Source of the DNA: Plantago major | Lineage: Eukaryota; Streptophyta; Magnoliopsida; Lamiales; Plantaginaceae | Length of the DNA stretch: 64,000 nucleotides | Direction: 5' to 3' | Assembly (NCBI GenBank): GCA_026545765.1 | Contig: CM048842.1 | Coordinates: 25,334,667 to 25,398,666 of the forward strand | In this document: piece by piece, positions 1 through 10,547 of the stretch | Layout: each line of letters opens with the position of its first letter | How positions within the stretch are numbered: position 1 is the first letter of the stretch | Notes under the pieces: model-generated | What the model was told of the DNA's origin: nothing | Seen by the model: only the letters and a program-made list of their open reading frames with translations | Database searches by the model: none | Program-made: the position numbers and the translations under genes

Positions 1-7
1 AGGCATG

Positions 8-1416
8 TGATGTGCACTCAGAGATTCCGTTTTCCATTGTAGAACCTGTAATCTCCAAATACAAACAAGATTAAATTTATAAGTCGGAAGTCCTCAAAAC
101 CACAGTTTATAGCAGAAAGTTGACTCGGGATGTCGTTCTCCATGAACACTTAGCATAGGAACAAGCAAATAACGTTGTGATTGAATGCAGAAAAGTAAAC
201 AGTTTCTTATCTCGGATAGAATAATCAATTCGCAATAAACCATAAATTGCTTTTGTTGTAAATCAATAATTGACAGGCGTAAAGGTTCCCCAACCTCCCT
301 CTGCTATGCTACTCCCAACTACTTAGAATCAAACAACGTACTTGCCGTCTACATGTAGCAAACAAACATGCCAAAAGGATCAAGTCGTAGTTAATCCAGA
401 CACCCTTACTAAAGAACCAATGTGTTGTGTCACTCAACACACTATCTCGCCACGTGTTCAGAGAAATCACACAGGATATTAAATAATCCGTTACCAACTC
501 GTAGTTAGTAAGGATTTCCCACATAAAGAGTCGGACGAATAAAAAACAAGCACGAATTACGTTTTAAAACTAATTCATTAATATATCACGGTATATAAAG
601 AAGTAGGAAAAACAGACTTACGGCGGTTCACCTTTACAAAATGAAATTAGCTACTCATAGTGATCAAAGAATAGTAATCGAAATCTAAGAAGAAAGGAAG
701 AAGAAGCTTAGTCTCAGATGATCTTGATGTCTCCGTGCTGCTGGTTCTAGGGTTTCCACCTTCTGGGTGCCTGATGGCCAGCGGGTTGGGGTTCCACTTC
801 CCCGAGGACTGGTTCTCTCTGAAGGAGAGCTGTTTTGAGCTGTGTGTGGAATCTGAGACCCCTGAGGTCTTATTTAAATGTGAAATTTCGACCTCCAAAC
901 CGCCATTCTTCAATAAGGAAGGTTTAGGAAGGCGGGCCTCAGCCTGATAGGCTAGAAAACAGCCCAGGACAAAAATAGATGCATGACTGCGGCCTCCTGG
1001 TTGCCGCAGTGATGCCCTCTGCGGTCCCCTGGTGGCCGCAGAGTGCGATATCTGCTGGATCGAATCTGTTTCTTCTATTCTATAATTTCGAGCTTCATAA
1101 CTTCGTTTCCTCGAAAAGTGGTCTTCTACAAAGTTGTTCCTCCTTCAATTATCTTCGTATCGGTTGGTTGCATGACATGTTTTGACTCCTCGAACTCCAT
1201 GCAATGGCTGATCCGGCGTATTTTCTTCCTTTTCCTGATTTGACACAATTATGCCGTTTTGGTGCCTGAAATCGTGCAAATCCTCAAAACCGCAATCATG
1301 ACCTACATAAAACATACAAAGTTGGTAATTGACCATAAAAGAACACAAATATTGCATCTAGGGCAAAAAATTAGGGTCTAAAAGTATGCTATATCGCACA
1401 TTTCATTGTCACATAA
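8..1416 (-). repeat. 3' LTR of A0
   Basis: LTR of about 1.4 kb read on the minus strand. Its ends on that strand are TTATGTG (TGATGTG in the sisters) and CACATCA. It carries the micro-ORF ATGAGTAGCTAA (plus-strand complement at 647-658). A GC-rich palindromic pair of the form CTGCGG...CCGCAG lies at about 984-1047, upstream of an AT-rich TATA-like site near 875-890. Boundaries were set by comparison with the A1 and A3 LTRs. Confidence 0.88.
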
Positions 1417-1433
1417 CACCCCCAAACCAGTTT

Positions 1434-1453
1434 CTTGCTCATCCTTAAGCAAG
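1434..1453 (-). other. Hairpin beside the polypurine tract of A0
   Basis: On the minus strand a near-perfect stem-loop (CTTGCT..AAGGAT..AGCAAG type) precedes the purine tract GGTTTGGGGG, which lies next to the LTR start. The same hairpin is found at the matching place in A1, A3, N and F, so it is probably a functional cis element of the 3' end. Confidence 0.6.
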
Positions 1454-2038
1454 AAAAAAACGATAATTAAGAAGTGACCATGAAATGAGCAGCATGAGTA
1501 AACCACCACATAGACAAGTAGCAAGTTTCAAGGTTCCTAATACTACTGACTCGTTTAGTTTCAACTACAACTTCATGACTCCACAGCAAACAAGTAACAA
1601 GTAAGCATCACTCACTATAGCCAGCGGTTACAAGTGTAACCCAATGTCCATATTGGTGTACTTCAAAATCATTACCTCGCGGTAACGTTATGCAATCCTG
1701 CTCCCAAAAGTCAAGGCACAAATCAAAGTAGTACTCAGGTTGGCTAGGTAAGTAAATTAGGTAGGATAATATAAAGAGGAGGGAAAGGCTAAGTATCATC
1801 AGAAGATAACAAGGTAGAATAAAAGTGTACTTCAGGGGACTTATCCTTTCGGACACCAAGCTCCATCCTTCGACTTCGTCTTCTCGTATTGATAAATCTT
1901 CAGCTTCTCTTCTATCATCGTAACCACTCCATCAGTTGCTTCACATACATACTACTTGCTCCTTTATTTTTTTCTCTCTTTTTTTTTTCTTTTTGGCATA
2001 CTTTTTTTTGCAGTCGTTTTACTGACCCGTATGCTTTT

Positions 2039-2447
2039 GGTTGGCAATCACTAGGCTCTTTTAGTCTCTCCATTTTTTGGTAGTGTCTGTTTTACCGAAT
2101 TCCGAACTTTTGTGCGTGCTGGTTTGGTATACATGCCATCTACCCTCACGGACATGTAGATTTTATGGGCCACGCCGGTATGTGGGTAGTATCTGTAATA
2201 TGCCCAACACGATAACAGTGATCACAAGGACCATAGATCCACTCCGAGACTTTTGTACCTTTGCTTTTTTCGGTACTTTCTTTTTTTCTTTTTTTTCTAT
2301 TTTTCTGGAGCATGAGTTAGTGGTTTTAGCACCGGTAATAAACAGTAGGGCCAACAAAGTCACCTTTCGATGAAGATCTTCTTCCACTTCTCCCCCAAAC
2401 CAATTTCTTGAACTGGGGTCAGGGTTTTCTTCTCTACTTTCCCCCAA
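2039..2447 (-). pseudogene. Small lysine-rich, membrane-segment ORF in the 3' region of A0
   Basis: On the minus strand 2447-2163 is open for 94 codons. The frame has a lysine-rich stretch (KKEKKKVPKKAK), then a hydrophobic run SMVLVITVIVLGILQILP and a basic end RRGP. The same frame occurs in A1 at 8253-8564. The hydrophobic part belongs to a conserved block of about 200 bp (2039-2252) found seven times in the window. Its place, between protease and 3' LTR, is where Athila elements carry an env-like gene. That it is a remnant of such a gene is inference. Confidence 0.5.
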
Positions 2448-3097
2448 ACCAATTCTCGATCATGATCAAAGCATGATTCTCCTCCATTCTTTGGAACTCG
2501 TTGCTTTGTTTCTTCGTTTAAGCTCGGCAGTAGGTTGCTGTCACCGCTTTAGTAAAGAAAGTATAGGACATATGGTGGAGTTTCATAAGAACTCAAAAAG
2601 CTTTCAGCGGGGTTAGCAAAAGGTATAGAAAAGGATTCAGAAAGGTGAGTACCACTGATCATATTTATGCTGCTGACAAATAAAGACTCAAGGTTAGCAG
2701 TGTTCACACGGTTGCACAGAGGACTTCAATTAAAGTAGCATGGGTCGAATTCGGTCAGAACATATATTCAGCAAGCAGCAAAGCATAAAACAATTCCACA
2801 ACCACTCATCTTAGTTATGGCTCACACTCGGTACTCCCCCATAGATCAAAGTATTTTTCAACAAGTAAAAGACTTTAGAAGTAATCGATAATCTTAAAAT
2901 GCAAACTACCATGTGCAAGTATTTCAAAAGCATCTACAGACCAAGCAAGTTAGCAGGCAGTAGTCAAATCAAATTCTTCCACCAAACCTAGCAAAGAGCA
3001 GATAGGAGACTAGGAAAGTAAAGAAGAAAAAGGACAGATGCTCTCCTCTCAGTGCTGTGCATCTATGCTTGTTCATTTTAATTCCTCCTCCGCATAT

Positions 3098-4568
3098 TGA
3101 TGTGACAATGAAATGTGCTATATAGCATACTTTTAGACCCTCGTTTTTTTCCCAAGATGCAATATTTATGTTGTTTTATGGTCATTTATCAACTTTGCGT
3201 GTTTTATGTAGGTCATGATTGCGGTTTTGAGGATTTGCACGATTTCAGGCACCAAAACGGCATAATTGAGCCAAATCGGCACAAGAGAGCAAATACGCCG
3301 GATCAACCATTGAACGGAGTTTGAGGAGTCAAAACATGTCATGCGACCATCCGATGCGAAGATAATTGAAGAGGAACAACTTTGTAGAAGACCACTTTCT
3401 GAGAAAACGGAGTTACGAAGCCCGAAATTGAAGAACGGAGATTTAGAGACAGAAGAAGAAGAAGTCGCAGATGGCGGCCCCTAGGAGGCCGCAGAGAGGG
3501 TGACTGCGGTCCCCTAGTGTCCGCAGTCCACCTTCTGTTTTTTCTCCTGGGCTGTTCTATTTAGCCCGTCAGTCTAAGGCCTACCTTCCTAAACCTTCCT
3601 TACTGAAGAATGGCGGTTTGGAGGTCTAATTTCACCTATAAGTATGACCTCAGGGGTCTCAGATTTCACACAGCTCACAAACCAACTCTCCTAGAGTGAG
3701 AAACAACCAGCTCTCCTCGGGAGAGAACCATTCCTTCGGGAAGTGAAACCCTCAGCTCTCCTCGGGAGAGAACCAGTCCTCGGGAAAGTGAAACCCCAAA
3801 CCGCTGGCCGTCAGGCACCCAGAAGGAGGAAACCCTAGAAGCAGCAACGCGAAGACATCAAGAACATCAGAGACTAAGCTTCTTCTTCCTTTCTTCTCTT
3901 ATTTTCGATTATTGTTCCTAGATACTATGAGTAGCTAACTTTCTTTTGTAAAGGCGAACCGCCGTAACTCTGCTTTTGCTACTTCTTTATATACCATGAT
4001 ATATTAATGAATTAGTTTTAAAACGTAATTCGTGCTTGTTCTTTATTTGTCAGACTCTTTATGTGGGAAATCCTTACTAACTACGACTTGGTAACGGATT
4101 ATTTATTGTCCTGTGTGATTTGTCTGAAAACGTGGCGAGATAGTGTGTTGAGTGTCACAACACATTGTTGGTTTAGTAAGGGTGTCTGGATTAACTACGA
4201 CTTGATCTGGCATGTTTCTTTGCTACCTGTAGACGGCAAGTACGTTGTTTGATTCTAAGTAGTTGGGAGTAGCATAGCAGAGGGAGGTTGGGGATCCTTT
4301 ACGCTTGTCTATTACTAATTTACAACAAAGCAATTAAGGGTTTACTGCGAACTAATTATTATGAGATTAAAACCGTTTACTTTTCTGCATTCAATTTCAA
4401 TCGTTATTTGCTTGTTCCTATGCTACGTGTCCGTGGAGAATGACATCCCGAGTTAACTTTCTGCTATAAACTGTGGATTTGAGGACTTCCGACTTATAAA
4501 TTTAATCTTGATTGTATTTGGGAATTATAGGTTCTGCAAAGGAAAACGAAATTCCTGAGTGCAGATCA
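3098..4568 (+). repeat. 5' LTR of A1
   Basis: LTR of 1,471 bp with ends TGATGTG and (CAG)ATCA, followed by the primer site. GC-rich inverted repeats of the CTGCGG...CCGCAG type lie at about 3465-3528. A 45-bp unit (CTCTCCTCGGGAGAGAACC...) is repeated twice at 3708-3797. The micro-ORF ATGAGTAGCTAA is at 3927-3938. By eye the two LTRs of A1 differ by several per cent, which suggests an age of a few million years. Confidence 0.9.
3708..3797 (+). repeat. Two tandem 45-bp units in the A1 5' LTR
   Basis: Two adjacent units, 3708-3752 and 3753-3797, each start CAGCTCTCCTCGGGAGAGAA and run to GTGAAACCC. Each holds the small inverted repeat CTCTCC...GGGAGAG. The stretch follows the TATA region, so it would fall in the transcribed leader. 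Confidence 0.75.
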
Positions 4569-4573
4569 AAATT

Positions 4574-4591
4574 TGGCGCCGCTGCCGGGGA
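4574..4591 (+). other. Primer binding site of A1 (tRNA-Asp type)
   Basis: TGGCGCCGCTGCCGGGGA, five bases after the LTR. From family knowledge this matches the 3' end of tRNA-Asp, the usual Athila primer, with one difference. It fixes the orientation and the LTR edge. Confidence 0.85.
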
Positions 4592-4734
4592 CACTTGACC
4601 GCTCAAGCAAGTTTCGACAGACCGAGATAAGTTGAAATCTTTCTTTCACCTTTTTAATTTACATACTGCCGTTTTAATTCGTATAGCATAAACCCAAAAA
4701 AAAATTAGAAAGTCTGTTAGAATCTTTCTACAGG

Positions 4735-5000
4735 GCAGAAAATCCAAAAAATATTTACTTATAGATTCTTGTTTATTTCCTTCCCACATTAGTTTACTTC
4801 CTTATTCAGAAAATCTAAAAAATATTTTCTTTCATGCATTAGTTTACTTCCGTATCAAGAAAACCCAAAAATAAGTACTTTTAGATTTCTGTTTATTTTA
4901 TTTCTAGTATTAGTTTACTTCCTTATTTAAAAAATCCAATAAATATTTTTTTTTCCCGTATTAATTTATTTTCTTATTCAAAAAATTTAAAAACAAGTAA
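4735..5000 (+). repeat. AT-rich tandem repeats in the leader of A1
   Basis: About four or five imperfect units of 50-65 bp. Each contains a form of AAAATCCAAAAAATATTT followed by a CCCGYATTAGTTTACTTCC-like segment. Equivalent arrays stand between primer site and gag in both A3 units (37545-37765 and 43965-44170), so the array is a family trait. Confidence 0.7.
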
Positions 5001-5105
5001 CTTTAGATTTATGTTCATTATCATTCCAGTATTATCTATTCGTATCTTCAGAAATTTGTCTGTTAGTCTTTATACAGGGAGAAGCACTTTGAGAACTATT
5101 AAGAG

Positions 5106-7339
5106 ATGGCATCAACAAGAAAACTTAAGATGGAAGAAGAAGACGAAAGGACTATCAGGGAGATCAGTATGCCGAAACCAAGATCGAGTGGAATTCGGAT
5201 CTAGCCGCATGTAAGGGAGTACGAATTTGATCTAGCTCTGATAAGCGCACTACCAATGTTTAGAGGCAGAGAAGGAGAGAATGAATGCGAGTTCATGTAC
5301 GCATTCGAGTCTATTGTCAAGTAGTTTCTGACGAAGGGGCTAACCGATGGTGAGTTGAAATTCTGGTTCTTCATCAAAACACTAGAGGGAGCAACAAGGA
5401 GATGGATAGATTAATTCAAAGAAGAAGTCAACGAATGGGAAGAGCTGAGGAGTATGTTCTTGAAGAGGTTTTTGGGGCTTGCAAGGGTTATGAGAGAAAG
5501 AAGGATGATATCCAACTTCGTTCAGAGACAGAAGGAATCTTTCCATGATGCATGGGAAAGGTTTGAGGAGATGCAGTACAACTGCCCCCAACATCAGTTT
5601 ACTTCGTGATAGCTCTGTGAGTATTTCTAACTAGGAGTTAGAGAGGAGTTCAGAGACCTTATAGACGTAGCTCTGAAGGGATCATTTATGGGGAGTTCCG
5701 CTAAGCAAGTACTGGAAGCTTGCGCAAAGGTTGTTGAGAATTCAAGGTACAGGAGTGAGTAGCTGAAGGAGAATGAGATCTTCAACAAGATGGAGGCCAT
5801 ATAAGAAGTAAGGACAATAGTAGCAGTTGAGGAAGAAGCGTAACGGGCAATAGGACAGAGCGTAGGAACTCCTGACTACTTGGACAAAAGAAGCATATCA
5901 AAGGAAGTAGGCTAAGAAGTGCCAGAAGGGAAGGATGAAGTTTCCAAGATTAGTACCGAACAGGTAATCGACAACATTATAACTGCTAAGAAGGGGTTGG
6001 AAGAGGAGATCAAGACCCCTAAGGAACATCATAACCAGGGTGGAAAGGTGGTGCTGGAGGAACTGGATAAAGGAGGCAGTGATACCCGAGCTCTAGTGAA
6101 CTTCTTTTGCAAATAGTTCGTGGCGGTCAGCAAGGAGTTGAAGAAGCTAAGTGAGATGTTTGAAGGGGTGGAAGAGGAAATGTTGGTGATGAAGATTGTA
6201 GTGAGAGATATGGATAACAAGGTGGAAGAGGTGAAGGAGCAACGTATGGAATACATAGGATCGATAACCACTAGGAGTAAAGGAGAAGCTAAGGGGAAGA
6301 AGAAGAATAAGGAGGTAGAGGAAGTCAAGGGTTCAAATGAGGAGGAAGAGAAGAATGCAGCAAAAGAAGACTGCAGAAGGGAACGTGATTATAGTTATTG
6401 GCTCGAGAAGGGATTTGTCAGGTCCGTGATCGGTAAGTTAGTAGATTTGAAGGATCTACCTTTCCTAGGAGGAATTGCAAATGACATCACAAAGGCTACT
6501 AAGATGAAGGCTGGAGGAAACCTAGAGAGCCAATCAATTCCAGTGCCAATTCAAGACCTGTGTACTCTATACCCATCTGACTACATGGCAGCTGTGAGGG
6601 ACTTCCATAACCGGAAGAAAGCCTACATTGGAGTGGCGTGGGGAGAAGGATCAGATATCGTGAGGAAAGGAATAGGAGATCCGGGACAGTTCAACATGAC
6701 GATTGGAGTGAAGGGCAAAAAGGTAAATTGCATGATTGACCTCGGAGCCAGCGTACATCTTATGTCATTGGCTAAAGAAAGGGAGCTAGGGATTGAAGAC
6801 GAGATAGAACCATGCGGAATTAGCATCCAGTTGGCTGACAACTCGACGAAGAAATGTGCTGGGGAAATCAGAGGCTTATTCAGTGGAGATCGGAGGCATA
6901 AGGACAAGGCTAGACTTCCTGGTGATGCATATGGAAGGAGGTGTGATGAGATCTAAAACGCTTATTGGACGACCAGCCCTGCATCAGATGTAAGCCGTAG
7001 TCGACACGGAGAGAAGACCAATCCATTGATTGTGGAAGGGCAGAAGAAGCGTTTCAATACTAAAGGTGAACTCCTAGAGGAAGGAAAGAGAGTTGAAAGA
7101 GGTTGCTGGGAGAGCACTGATGATTTTCATTTAGGAGATTAAGAGGAATTTGGATATATAATGCCGGATCTGGTGGAGGAAGACATAGAGGACTTTGGCT
7201 ATGAGCATTATGAAGAATTGGAGCAGCTTTTCTTCGTCGATGTGATCAAAGAAGAAGCGATGAAGATTCGAGCTACGCAATAAAGGAATGGATGGAAAAG
7301 TGCTTCAACGGGATTGAGGGTTTAACCCTCGGCAAATAA
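5106..7339 (+). pseudogene. gag-protease remnant of A1
   Basis: Decayed Athila-type gag followed by an aspartic protease. Recognisable blocks are: a gag core near 5380-5760 (SFHDAWERFEEMQYNCPQ type, as in plant retrotransposon gag); a charged coiled-coil-like stretch at about 6120-6400; a block after it at about 6400-6650; and a protease-like domain with DLGAS at 6738-6752. An acidic tail ends at the stop at 7337-7339. The longest open part is 6120-6956. There are many breaks and it is certainly not functional. The same order is seen in the two A3 units, and no RT follows. Confidence 0.8.
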
Positions 7340-7387
7340 GCCATCATGAAAATAGGTGTTGAGCTATAAGACCTAAAACAAGCGCTT

Positions 7388-7405
7388 CATGGGAGGCAAC
7401 CCATG
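7388..7405 (+). other. Conserved stem-loop after the A1 protease
   Basis: CATGGGAGGCAACCCATG: a perfect 6-bp stem with a 6-base loop, 48 bases after the gag-pro stop. Identical copies stand at 40258-40275 and 53842-53859 in A3. Confidence 0.7.
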
Positions 7406-8252
7406 GTTATGTTTATTTTACACACTTGCATTTGCACTTTTTAATTTTCATTTTCGATTTCTTTACCAAACATCAGGTTTGGGGGAGGAAGACCCCATGA
7501 GATTTGAATGTAAACCATAGTCCTGATTTCACTCCAAACATGCTATCTCACACACTTTTGAACCTAGGTACCATGGAAGAACGAAGGAGAATACCCATCG
7601 CAAGATGAATAAACTTTTTGTGGAGCTCGGGAGCAATGCACAGCTGGGAGACCAAGATGATATGCAGAGGAGGAATTAAATGAAGAAGCATGGAAGCACA
7701 ACACCGAGAGGGGAGTATCTGTCCTTTTTCTTCTTTACTTTCCTAGTTTCCTATCTACTCTCAGGAAGGTTTGGGGGAAGAATTTAATTTGACTACTACA
7801 TGCTAACTTGCTTGGTCTGTAGAAGCTTTTGAAATACTCGCACCTAGTAGTTTGCATTTTAAGATTATCTGTTACTTCCATGGTCTTCTACTTGTTAAAA
7901 AATGTTTTGATCTGTGGACCGAATGCGACCCATGCTACTTTGATGAGTGAGTCTGCTTGCTACTCTAACTGAAGTCATGTGTGCACCTGTGTAAACACTG
8001 CTACCCTTGACTCTTTTTTTGTTAACAACATTAATATGATTAGTCGTACTCGCCTTTCTGAATCCTTTTTCTATACCTTTCACTAATCCCCGCTGAAAGC
8101 CTTTTGAGCCTTTATGAAACTCCACCATATATCCTATACTTGCTTTACTTAAGCGGTGATAACAACCTACCGCCGAACTTGAACGATGGAATGAAGCAGT
8201 GAGTTCCAAAGATTGGAGGAGAATCATGTTTTGATCATGATCGAGAATTGGT

Positions 8253-8564
8253 TTGGGAGAAAGGAGAGAAGAAAACCCTGACCCCAGTTCAGGAAATTGG
8301 TTTGGGGGAGAAGTGGAAGAAGATCATCATCGAAAGGTGAATTTGTTGACCCTACTGTTTATTACAGGTGCTAAAACAACTAACTCTTGCTTCAGAAAAA
8401 TGGGAAAAAAAAAGAAAAAAAAGAAAGTACCGAAAAAAGCAAAGGTACAAAAGTCTCGGAGTGGATCTATGGTCCTTGTGATCACCGTTTTCGTGTTGGG
8501 CATGTTACAGATACTACCCACATACTGGCGTGGCCGTAAAAAGCTACATGTCTGTGAGGGTTGA
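8253..8564 (+). pseudogene. Small lysine-rich, membrane-segment ORF of A1
   Basis: Open for 103 codons. The N-terminal third is acidic and tryptophan-containing (GNWFGGEVEED). It is followed by a run of lysines (KKKKKKKVPKKAK), a hydrophobic stretch GSMVLVITVFVLGMLQILP and a basic end (RGRKK). It is homologous to the 94-codon frame in A0. A single membrane span near the C-terminus is a prediction from composition only. Athila elements are known to carry env-like genes at this place, but I cannot show that this is one. Confidence 0.5.
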
Positions 8565-8660
8565 TGGCATGTATACCAAACCAGCACGCACAAATGTGTG
8601 GAATTCGGTAAAATAGACACTACCAAAAAATGGAGAGACTAAAAGAGCCCAATGATGGCC
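8451..8660 (+). repeat. Shared 3' module, A1 copy
   Basis: About 200 bp starting AAGTCTCGGAGTGGATCTATG and ending near AATGATGGCC. It includes the hydrophobic reading frame above, a TGA at a conserved place, and a CGCAC-AAAA-GTGCG-like hairpin after the stop. Related copies: 2039-2252 (minus), 31588-31770 (minus), 41391-41599, 47533-47739, 50453-50658 and 54968-55179. They lie in three families whose LTRs differ. Confidence 0.75.
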
Positions 8661-9257
8661 AACCAAAAGCATACGAGTCAGTAAAACGACTGCACAAATA
8701 GTATGGCAAAAGAAAAGGAAAAAATTAAAAAAAAAGAGAAAAGAAAAAAGGAGCAAGTAGTCTATGTGTGAAGCAACCGGTGGAGTAGCTACGATGATAG
8801 AAGAGAAGCTGAAGATTTATCGTTACGAGAAGATGAAGTTGACAGAAGGAGCTCGGTGTCCTAAAGGATGAGTCCCACTGAAATGCCCTTTTACTCTACC
8901 TTGTCATCTTGTAATGATACTTGGCCTTTCCCTTCTCTATATTATCCTACCTGATTTACTTACCTAGCCAACCTGAGTACTACTTTTATTTGTGCCTTGA
9001 CTCTTGGGAGCAGGATTGCATAACATTACCGCGAGGTAATGATTCTAAAGTACACCTATAAGGACACTGGGTTACACTTGTAACCGCTAGCTGTAGTGAG
9101 TAATGCTTACTTGTTATTTGTTTGTTTTGGAGTCTTGAAGTTGGAGCTGAAGCTAAGCGAGTCAATAGAGTATGGATCTCTGAAACTGCCTGCTTGTCTA
9201 TGTGGTGGTTTATTCTTGCTGCTCATTTCATAGTCACTTCTTAACTATCGGTTTTGC

Positions 9258-9294
9258 CTTGCTCAAGGATGAGCAAGAAACTGGTTTGGGGGTG
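9258..9294 (+). other. Hairpin and polypurine tract of A1
   Basis: CTTGCTCAAGGATGAGCAAG (9258-9277) forms a perfect 7-bp stem. It is followed by GGTTTGGGGGTG directly against the LTR start at 9295. The tract is the plus-strand primer site by position. Confidence 0.8.
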
Positions 9295-10547
9295 TGATGT
9301 GACGATGAAATGTGCGATATAGCATACTTTTAGACCCTCGTTTTTTGCCCTAGATGCAATATTTATGTTGTTTTATGATCATATACCAATCGATGCGAAG
9401 ATAATTGAAGGAGGAACAACTTCGTAGAAGACCACTTTTCGAGGAAACGGAGTTACGAAGCCCGAAATTGAAGAACAAAGATGTACAGACAGAAGCAGAA
9501 GAAGTCGCAGATGGTGGCCCCTAGGAGGCCGCAGAGAGGGTGACTGCGGTCCCCTAGCGGCCACAGTCCACCTTCTGTTTTTCTACTGGGCTGTTGTGTT
9601 AGCCCGTCAGTCTGAGGCCCGCCTTCCTAAACCTTCCTTATTGAAGAATGGTGGTTTGGAGGTCGAAATTTCACCTATAAATAAGACCTCAGGGGTCTCA
9701 TATTTCACACAACTCACAAAGCAAATCTCCTAGAGAGAGAAATAGTCAGCTCTCCTAGTGAGAGAAATAGTCCTCGGGGAAGTGAAACCTCAACTCGCTG
9801 GCCATCAGGCACCCAGAAGGAGGAAACACCAGGAGCAGAAGCACGAAGACATCAAGATCATCAGAGATTGAGTTGCTTCTTCCTTTCTTCTAAGATTTCA
9901 ATTATTGTTCTTCAATGAGTAGCTAATTTCGTTTTGTAAAGCCGAACCGCCGTCACTCTGCTTTTGCAACTTCTTTATATATCATGATATATTAATGAAT
10001 TAGTTTTAAAACATAATTCGTGCTTGTTCTTTATTCGTCCGACTCTTTATGTGGGAAATCCTTACTTACTACGACTTGGTAACGGATTATTTATTATCCT
10101 GTGTGATTTGTGTGAAAACGTGGCGAGATAGTTTGTTGAGTGACACAACACATTGTTGGCTTAGTAAGGGTGTCTGGATTAACTACGACTTGATCTGGCA
10201 TGTTTCTTTGCTACCTGTAGACGGCAAGTACGTTGTTTGATTCTGAGTAGTTGGGAGTAGCATAGCAGAGGGAGGTTGGGGATCCATTATTGGTTTACAA
10301 CAAAGCGATTTAGGGTTTACTGTAATTTAATTAATCTGTCTGCGATCAATCTGTTTACTTTTCTGCATACAATTTACAATCGTTATTTGCTTGTTCCTAT
10401 GCTAAGTGTCCGTGGAGAACGACATCCCGAGTCAACTTTCCACTATAAACTGTGGATTTGAGGACTTCCGACTTATAAATATAATCTTGATTGTATTTGG
10501 AGATCGCAGGTTCTACAACGGAAAATGAAATCTCTGAGTGCACATCA
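9295..10547 (+). repeat. 3' LTR of A1
   Basis: LTR with ends TGATGTG and CACATCA. It contains the CTGCGG/CCGCAG palindromic pair at about 9508-9570, a TATA-like site at 9675-9683 (CTATAAATA) and the micro-ORF ATGAGTAGCTAA at 9915-9926. The right end abuts the Tat element at 10548. Confidence 0.9.
9675..9683 (+). promoter_or_regulatory. TATA-like box in the A1 3' LTR
   Basis: CTATAAATA stands just after the GC-rich palindromes and before the leader. The matching site in the A3 LTRs reads TATAAATA. This is the probable family promoter core. Confidence 0.55.

Larger units (their letters stand above)
8..3097 (-). mobile_element. Athila-like LTR element A0, 3' part (family A)
   Basis: Fossil of the Ty3/gypsy Athila-like family here called A, read on the minus strand. 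Seen: an LTR at 8-1416, a polypurine tract and hairpin beside it, and about 1.7 kb of the family's 3' non-coding region reaching 3097. There the 5' LTR of the plus-strand copy A1 begins. The stretch 1417-3097 matches, reversed, roughly 7665-9294 of A1. No gag or protease part lies here. The bases left of the LTR (3-7, GCATG) would be one half of its target duplication; the other half was not found. The element is partial and broken. The Athila assignment rests on the primer site and gag of its sister copies. Confidence 0.88.
7340..9294 (+). other. 3' non-coding region of A1
   Basis: About 2 kb between protease and 3' LTR with no long gene. It holds a conserved stem-loop (7388-7405), five GGTTTGGG-type purine tracts (7476, 7768, 8250, 8299, 9283), a small ORF with a hydrophobic segment (8253-8564), the shared 3' module (8451-8660), and the hairpin plus purine tract next to the LTR. 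It is conserved in A0 and in both A3 units. Confidence 0.75.
3098..10547 (+). mobile_element. Athila-like gag-pro element A1 (family A)
   Basis: Nearly full-length family A copy, 7.45 kb. Order: 5' LTR 3098-4568, primer site 4574-4591, repeat-rich leader, decayed gag-protease 5106-7339, 2-kb 3' region, purine tract, 3' LTR 9295-10547. There is no RT, RNase H or integrase, and no room for them, so the family is non-autonomous. The coding part is broken in more than ten places. The bases beside the LTRs differ (CATAT at 3093-3097, CTCTA at 10548-10552), so there is no target duplication. The left flank is A0 and the right flank is the Tat element, which suggests the two ends come from different insertions. 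Confidence 0.88.

Noticed and set aside
8327-8626. A 99-codon minus-strand frame opposite the small ORF of A1 (and similar frames at 2077-2373 and 41310-41603)
   Set aside because: It is the mirror of a conserved plus-strand block. The conservation is explained by the sense-strand element, and nothing supports antisense translation.
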